Source: an uncultured Lachnospiraceae bacterium (GTDB lineage Bacteria > Bacillota > Clostridia > Lachnospirales > Lachnospiraceae). Taken from it: a stretch of DNA of 5,052 bases. Under the pieces are notes generated by a model. The model searched no databases. It was not told the origin of the DNA and saw nothing but the letters and a program-made list of their open reading frames with translations. Below, piece after piece: positions 5,028-5,052 of the stretch. A program made the translations under genes and the position numbers. Each line of letters starts with the position of its first letter. Position 1 is the stretch's first letter. The DNA is taken from positions 1 through 5,052 of the forward strand of contig CATZPU010000114.1 in the NCBI GenBank assembly GCA_958422845.1, given 5' to 3'.

Positions 5028-5052
5028 CACTCTTTTTAAATATTTCCAGTTT

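Noticed and set aside
4065..5052. CRISPR array, insertion sequence or group II intron in the gene-poor region
   Set aside because: No regularly spaced identical repeats, no transposase or reverse-transcriptase frames, no terminal inverted repeats with target duplication, and no domain V-like hairpin seen.

Overview
The window looks like a chromosomal segment of a low-to-moderate G+C Gram-positive bacterium of the class Clostridia, probably a Lachnospiraceae-type gut organism. This is inferred from protein style, SD-type ribosome binding sites, sigma-A promoters of TTGACA/TATAAT type with extended -10 elements, and AT-rich intergenic DNA. No species can be named from the sequence alone.

Layout. 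(1) Positions 1-1074, minus strand: the first 358 codons of a tetratricopeptide-repeat (TPR) protein that runs off the left edge. It starts at a GTG placed by a GAGGTG Shine-Dalgarno sequence. (2) Positions 1075-1334: a divergent intergenic region with one good promoter facing each way, a small palindrome at the leftward transcription start, and a GC-rich hairpin just before the rightward ribosome binding site. (3) Positions 1335-3986, plus strand: an 883-residue, three-part CDP-glycerol (or CDP-polyol) glycerophosphotransferase. It has a degenerate GT2-like N-terminus, a middle region likely to be beta-rich, and a complete C-terminal Glyphos_transf domain with its two catalytic-type histidines. 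(4) Positions 4027-4064: a strong intrinsic terminator for that gene. (5) Positions 4065-5052: almost 1 kb with no credible full-length gene. It is AT-rich, and the minus strand is A-rich.

The last stretch is the most unusual part. It has a near-consensus minus-strand sigma-A promoter (TTGACA, 17 bp, TATTAT, with TG extension) at 4999-5027. The predicted transcript, starting near 4992 and reading left, contains a long series of self-complementary segments. Its first 230 nt or so form head-to-tail helices that abut one another, including one that would bury a perfect GGAGGT ribosome binding site. More bulged or nested hairpins follow down to about 4176. I interpret this as a candidate large structured non-coding RNA (about 0.8-0.9 kb), or a long structured leader with a 28-codon peptide at its 5' end. 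I could not assign it to a known family. A decayed gene is the main alternative.

Functional links. The transferase probably adds glycerol-phosphate or related polyol-phosphate units to a wall teichoic-acid-like or capsular polymer at the inner face of the membrane. The divergent TPR protein has no function I can state. The convergent RNA candidate has its own promoter and seems to be a separate transcription unit.
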